A stretch of 8,462 nt of DNA. Source: CAZYAK01 sp964645935. GTDB taxonomy: Bacteria > Patescibacteriota > Gracilibacteria > Peribacterales > Peribacteraceae. The position numbers and the translations under genes were made by a program. The notes under the pieces are model-generated. The model did not search any database and had not been told where the DNA came from. It saw only the letters and a list, made by a program, of their open reading frames with translations. This document shows, piece after piece, positions 5,682 through 8,462 of the stretch (position 1 is its first letter; each line of letters opens with the position of its first letter). The stretch covers positions 1 to 8,462 of the forward strand of contig CAZYAK010000064.1 of NCBI GenBank assembly GCA_964645935.1, given 5' to 3'.

Positions 5682-5897
5682 GTGGGAGCGCGTGTAGGAT
5701 GATTGTCATCCCAGCCCGCATTTCACACATTCGACAAGTGGTTTTGCCGTAACGGATGCACCCGGAATTCGTTTAAACAGCCCACAAACGGAGCGTGTTT
5801 CACGTTACTTTCCCGCCTGTGCGGCTGCTTGCCGATACTCTCGGATTGGCGTCCCGCATATTGCGGCGTCTCCCTCTGGTGATTACCCTTTCGCGGT
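5682..5897. other. Intergenic region between the two cyclophilin genes
   Basis: This is the longest gap in the window and I see no gene in it. It starts with a small hairpin, GGATGA-ttg-TCATCC (5697-5711), 15 bases after the stop codon and without a following U tract. A 6-bp inverted repeat, GTAACG (5749-5754) with CGTTAC (5803-5808), lies in the middle. The region is visibly more A+T-rich around 5710-5815 than the flanking genes. It ends with the promoter of the lipoprotein cyclophilin gene. Confidence 0.5.
5861..5889 (+). promoter_or_regulatory. Promoter of the lipoprotein cyclophilin gene
   Basis: This is the best complete promoter in the window: TTGCGG (5861-5866) as -35, a 17-nt spacer, and TACCCT (5884-5889) as -10. 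The hexamer ends 8 nt before ATG 5898, which again implies a leaderless transcript. Confidence 0.6.
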
Positions 5898-6728
5898 ATG
5901 CATACATCTATCAAGTTCATCATTCCGTTGTTCGCCCTCGCGTTCCTTCTTGTGAGCTGCGGTGGCAAGACCTCCGAGACCACCCAAGAACCCGTCATCC
6001 CCCAAGTCGCCCAGGAGCAGGAGCAGTTTAAGAATCTCCCCACGCAAGGAGACGGCTCCGTGCCGGACGAGGTGGAGCAGACCGCCATCGAGCGCGCCCG
6101 CGCTGCAGCGCCTGCCCAGCCCCTTTCGGGCAAGTTCGTCGCTGTTGTGCGCACGATCCGGGGCGACATCACCATGGAGCTCGACGCCGACGTGGCCCCC
6201 AAGACCGTCACGAACTTCGTAACGCTCGCCAAAGCCGGGTACTACAACGGCATCACCGTCCATCGCGTGATCCCCGACTTCATGATCCAAATGGGCGACC
6301 CCAACGGCAACGGCACGGGCGGCGAGAGCATCTACGGCCGCACCTTCGAGGATGAGATCAACGCCGACAGCTACGGCCTGGACAAGAAGACGGTGCGTGA
6401 GGTCTCGGCCGGGCAGGATGTCCCCGAAGAAATCGCCAACCTCACGGTGAAGGAATACTACGAGCGCCAAGGCTACGCCTACGACGGCAGCTTGAAGTCT
6501 CTGCCCATGGTCCGCGGCGCGCTCGCCATGGCCAACGGCGGACCAGCCACCAACGGTAGCCAGTTCTTCATCATCCAGGGCCCGGCGACGCCGTGGCTGG
6601 AAGGCCGCCACACCGTCTTCGGCAACGTGACGGAGGGGATGGACGTGGTGGACCAGATCGCGAACCTCGCCCGCGACGCCAACGACCTGCCGAACGAGCT
6701 CGTGAAGATCACGGTGGAGATCAAGTAA
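5898..6728 (+). CDS. Lipoprotein cyclophilin-type peptidyl-prolyl isomerase
   Basis: This 276-aa protein starts with a type II signal peptide: basic start, hydrophobic core, and a lipobox LVSC with the lipidated cysteine at residue 21. It would be processed by the LspA encoded at 2208-2657. A charged, Glu/Gln-rich linker (22-78) leads to a cyclophilin domain (about 79-276). Catalytic residues are present: HRVIPDFMIQ gives R123, F128 and Q131; GSQFFIIQ the hydrophobic pocket; WLEGRHTVFG W233 and H238. The usual Phe before HR is Val121. An insertion of about 45 residues (155-201, rich in charged residues and Tyr) separates FEDE from LPMVRGALAMAN; the neighbouring cyclophilin lacks it. I recall similar insertions in other bacterial cyclophilins, but have not checked this. 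It ends with TAA and is followed by a strong terminator. Confidence 0.94.
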   Translation: MHTSIKFIIPLFALAFLLVSCGGKTSETTQEPVIPQVAQEQEQFKNLPTQGDGSVPDEVEQTAIERARAAAPAQPLSGKFVAVVRTIRGDITMELDADVAPKTVTNFVTLAKAGYYNGITVHRVIPDFMIQMGDPNGNGTGGESIYGRTFEDEINADSYGLDKKTVREVSAGQDVPEEIANLTVKEYYERQGYAYDGSLKSLPMVRGALAMANGGPATNGSQFFIIQGPATPWLEGRHTVFGNVTEGMDVVDQIANLARDANDLPNELVKITVEIK

Positions 6729-6749
6729 GGCGTAATAACGCATTTTCGG

Positions 6750-6777
6750 GGCCGGAGACACAGGTCTCCGGCCTTTT
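6750..6777 (+). terminator. Rho-independent terminator after the lipoprotein cyclophilin gene
   Basis: GGCCGGAGAC (6750-6759) and GTCTCCGGCC (6764-6773) form a perfect 10-bp stem with an ACAG loop, followed by TTTT. It lies 21 bases after the stop codon. It separates this transcript from gltX, whose -10 box begins 19 bases further on. It is the only textbook terminator I find in the window. Confidence 0.88.
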
Positions 6778-6796
6778 CGGTTCCAATGCGGGCCTG

Positions 6797-6802
6797 TACC
6801 CT
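6797..6802 (+). promoter_or_regulatory. -10-like box (TACCCT) of gltX
   Basis: TACCCT, identical to the -10 box of the lipoprotein cyclophilin gene, ends 9 nt before the gltX ATG at 6812. A -35 at 17-nt spacing (TTTTCG, 6774-6779) is weak and overlaps the terminator's U tract. There is no Shine-Dalgarno. Confidence 0.5.
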
Positions 6803-6811
6803 CTCCGAGCC

Positions 6812-8281
6812 ATGCGCACCCGCTTTCCCCCGTCTCCCACCGGCCTGCTCCACGTCGGAGCCCTGAGGACGGCGCTCTACAATTTTCTGCTGGCCCGCCA
6901 GTCGAGTGGAACGATGGTCATGCGCATCGAGGACACGGACCGAGCCCGCAGCGTCCCCGGGGCCGTGGAGGACTTCCTCACGTCGCTCCACTGGGCGGGC
7001 ATCGATCCGGACGAAGGAGTGCTCTACAGGGACGGCAAGGTCGTCCAGGTGGGCGACAAGGGCCCGTACTTCCAGTCCGAGCGCCTGCCCCTCTACCGCG
7101 AGCACGCCGACCGCCTGGTGGCGCAGGGCCACGCCTACCCGTGCTTCTGCACGGCCGCGCGCCTGGAGGAGATGCGCAAGGGCCAGGAGGCCCGCAAGCA
7201 GGCGCCGATGTACGACCGCCTCTGTCTTAAGCTCTCGCCTGACGACGTAGCCGCCAAGATCGCCGCGGGCGAGCCGCACGTCATCCGCCTCAAGGTACCG
7301 CACGAGCGCACACTCACGTTTACGGACGATATCCGTGGGCCGCTCTCGTTCCAGGGTCACACGGTGGACGACCAGGTGCTTCTTAAATCCGACGGCTTCC
7401 CCACGTACCATCTCGCGCATGCCGTGGACGACCATTTTATGGAGATCGACCTCGTGCTGCGCGGCGAAGAGTGGCTGAGCTCGCTGCCCAAGCACCTCCT
7501 ACTCTTTGAGTACCTTGGCTGGAAGACGCCACGGTACGCGCATGTCTCTCTGCTCCTCAATCCCGACAAAACCAAGCTCTCCAAGCGCCAAGGCTCGGTA
7601 TCGGTGGGGGACTTTATCAAGAAGGGGTACCTGCCCGAGACTCTCGTGAACTTTGTGGCGCTGCTGGGTTGGAACCCGGGCACGACCCAGGAGCTGTTCT
7701 CCATGGAGGAGCTCATTACACATTTCTCCATGGAGCGTGTGCAGAAGGCGGGCGCGGTGTTCGACGTCACCAAGCTGGATTGGCTGCAGGGGCAGTGGAT
7801 ACGCCGCATCCCGGTTGCGGAGTTTGCGGAGCGCATCCGCCCGCTGGTGACCGCCGAAATCCCCGCCGCCAAGGACGACACCGCGTTCGCTGCCAAGGCC
7901 GCGCTCATTCAGGAACGCATTACGTTCTTCCCGGAGGCGCCGTCGATGCTCGGCTTCTTCTACGCACGCCCGGTCACCGTGAACAAGGAGCTCCTCGCCA
8001 ACCCCAAGCAGAAAGTAACGCCGGAGGACCTCCCGAAGATCCTGGAGACCGACATCACGCTCTTTTCCGCCGTGCCCGAGAGTGACTGGAACGCCGCGCG
8101 CCTGGAGCAAGACTTGCGCGCGGAGGTGGCCAAGGGCACCTGGAAGCTCGGCCAACTGCTCTGGCCCGTACGCGCGTCGCTGACGGGATTGCCCTACAGC
8201 CCGGGAGCCTTCGAGGTGGCGACGGTGCTTGGCAAAGCCGAGACGCTGGCGAGGTTGGAGACAGCGAGGAAGATGGCATGA
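6812..8281 (+). CDS. gltX: Glutamate-tRNA ligase (GluRS)
   Basis: GluRS charges tRNA-Glu with glutamate in the cytoplasm. The 489-aa product has the normal class I length. The HIGH-type signature is HVGA (14-17) after FPPSPTGLL, and the KMSKR-type signature is KLSKR (255-259). MRIEDTDRAR (37-46) is the glutamate-binding strand. CFC (111-113) with Y134 and C138 follows the zinc-binding pattern of the tRNA acceptor-binding insertion. A hydrophilic insertion of about ten residues (RDGKVVQVGD, 73-82) sits before GPYFQSER. The C-terminal half (from about 320) is the helical anticodon-binding region and ends with the family's LARLETARK helix. Whether it also charges tRNA-Gln cannot be told here. 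The start at 6812 is the only one giving the family N-terminus; the frame extends upstream through the terminator. The stop codon lies inside a hairpin (8278-8296). Confidence 0.96.
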   Translation: MRTRFPPSPTGLLHVGALRTALYNFLLARQSSGTMVMRIEDTDRARSVPGAVEDFLTSLHWAGIDPDEGVLYRDGKVVQVGDKGPYFQSERLPLYREHADRLVAQGHAYPCFCTAARLEEMRKGQEARKQAPMYDRLCLKLSPDDVAAKIAAGEPHVIRLKVPHERTLTFTDDIRGPLSFQGHTVDDQVLLKSDGFPTYHLAHAVDDHFMEIDLVLRGEEWLSSLPKHLLLFEYLGWKTPRYAHVSLLLNPDKTKLSKRQGSVSVGDFIKKGYLPETLVNFVALLGWNPGTTQELFSMEELITHFSMERVQKAGAVFDVTKLDWLQGQWIRRIPVAEFAERIRPLVTAEIPAAKDDTAFAAKAALIQERITFFPEAPSMLGFFYARPVTVNKELLANPKQKVTPEDLPKILETDITLFSAVPESDWNAARLEQDLRAEVAKGTWKLGQLLWPVRASLTGLPYSPGAFEVATVLGKAETLARLETARKMA

Positions 8282-8296
8282 TCGACCGACGATCAT
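8278..8296 (+). other. Hairpin over the gltX stop codon
   Basis: ATGATCG (8278-8284) and CGATCAT (8290-8296) form a perfect 7-bp stem with a 5-nt loop, and the gltX TGA (8279-8281) lies in it. No U tract follows, so it is not a standard terminator. It could protect the 3' end or affect termination. Confidence 0.45.
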
Positions 8297-8462
8297 CTCT
8301 GCTGCAACCAGACACATATACCCAGCCCCACTGGTCCCGCGGTGCGGACTGGCGGGGATGGCAGCCCCTTGTTCTTCTCGTGCGGCTGGCTGCGTTTCCC
8401 GTTTCTCTGTACGCGATCCCCGTCACCAAGCCAAGGACGTCGCGTCGTGGGCTTGGGACGCG
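8282..8462. other. Unassigned region at the window's right end
   Basis: No gene can be assigned. An ATG at 8278 overlaps the gltX stop (ATGA) and opens a frame of 61 codons that runs off the window, starting MIDRRSSLLQPDTY. It matches no family I know, has no -10 box at the spacing seen for the other genes, and could be chance in GC-rich DNA. A second hairpin lies at 8421-8461: an outer stem CGTCACCAAGCC with GGCTTGGGACG (one bulged A), a symmetric 3+3 internal loop, and an inner stem GACG-tcg-CGTC. Another inverted repeat is GCAGCC (8361-8366) with GGCTGC (8388-8393). The region may be a structured RNA, a 3' end, or the start of a gene beyond the window. Confidence 0.3.

Noticed and set aside
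5699..5752. A 17-codon frame after the first cyclophilin gene
   Set aside because: It overlaps a hairpin, has no promoter at the usual spacing, and its peptide shows no recognisable feature.
5765..5778. Adjacent palindromes GAATTC and GTTTAAAC (EcoRI and PmeI sites), possibly a vector remnant
   Set aside because: The flanking sequence shows no polylinker or vector backbone, and both are in an A+T-richer gap where such palindromes can arise by chance.

Overview
This window looks like a piece of a GC-rich bacterial chromosome (about 60% G+C by eye). It is probably from the Candidate Phyla Radiation (Patescibacteria). The sequence-level reasons are: a metallo-beta-lactamase-like protein of a type I associate with that group; a GluRS with an acidic/glycine insertion before its QSER motif; small single-copy cell-envelope genes; a degenerate heptamer inverted repeat at the end of lspA whose translated frames read like the KHQAPNNKQ-type spurious peptides I recall from such genomes; and almost no Shine-Dalgarno sequences. 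TGA is used as a stop in five of eight genes, so the recoded UGA=Gly lineages (Gracilibacteria/Absconditabacteria) do not fit. The assignment is inference, not proof.

Layout. Minus strand, 1-2657: a complete tRNA-Arg(CCU) with encoded CCA (1-75), a metal-ligand-less MBL-like protein (142-669), murA (834-2096) and lspA (2208-2657). Plus strand, 2728-8281: ftsW, murG, a secreted cyclophilin, a lipoprotein cyclophilin and gltX. The two halves diverge from a 70-bp promoter region between lspA and ftsW. The last 181 bases hold no gene I can assign. They contain two hairpins and an undecided open frame. The longest gap is 216 bases, between the two cyclophilins.

How the genes fit together. MurA makes the first committed peptidoglycan precursor, MurG makes lipid II, and FtsW polymerises lipid II at the septum. 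LspA processes lipoproteins, and the second cyclophilin carries a clear lipobox, so it is a probable LspA substrate. The two cyclophilins would act outside the membrane on protein folding. tRNA-Arg and gltX are translation housekeeping genes.

What stands out. (1) All eight protein genes have a TANNNT hexamer 6-11 nt upstream of the chosen start codon and no usable Shine-Dalgarno, which is the layout of leaderless transcripts. (2) Two separate intergenic elements, at the 3' ends of lspA and murA, share one architecture: degenerate short-period tandem repeats (7 nt in one, 8-9 nt in the other) in inverted orientation around a loop. The first runs into lspA and supplies its last codons and stop. 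(3) The MBL-like protein has lost every recognisable metal ligand. I see no CRISPR array, transposase, phage gene or defence system here.
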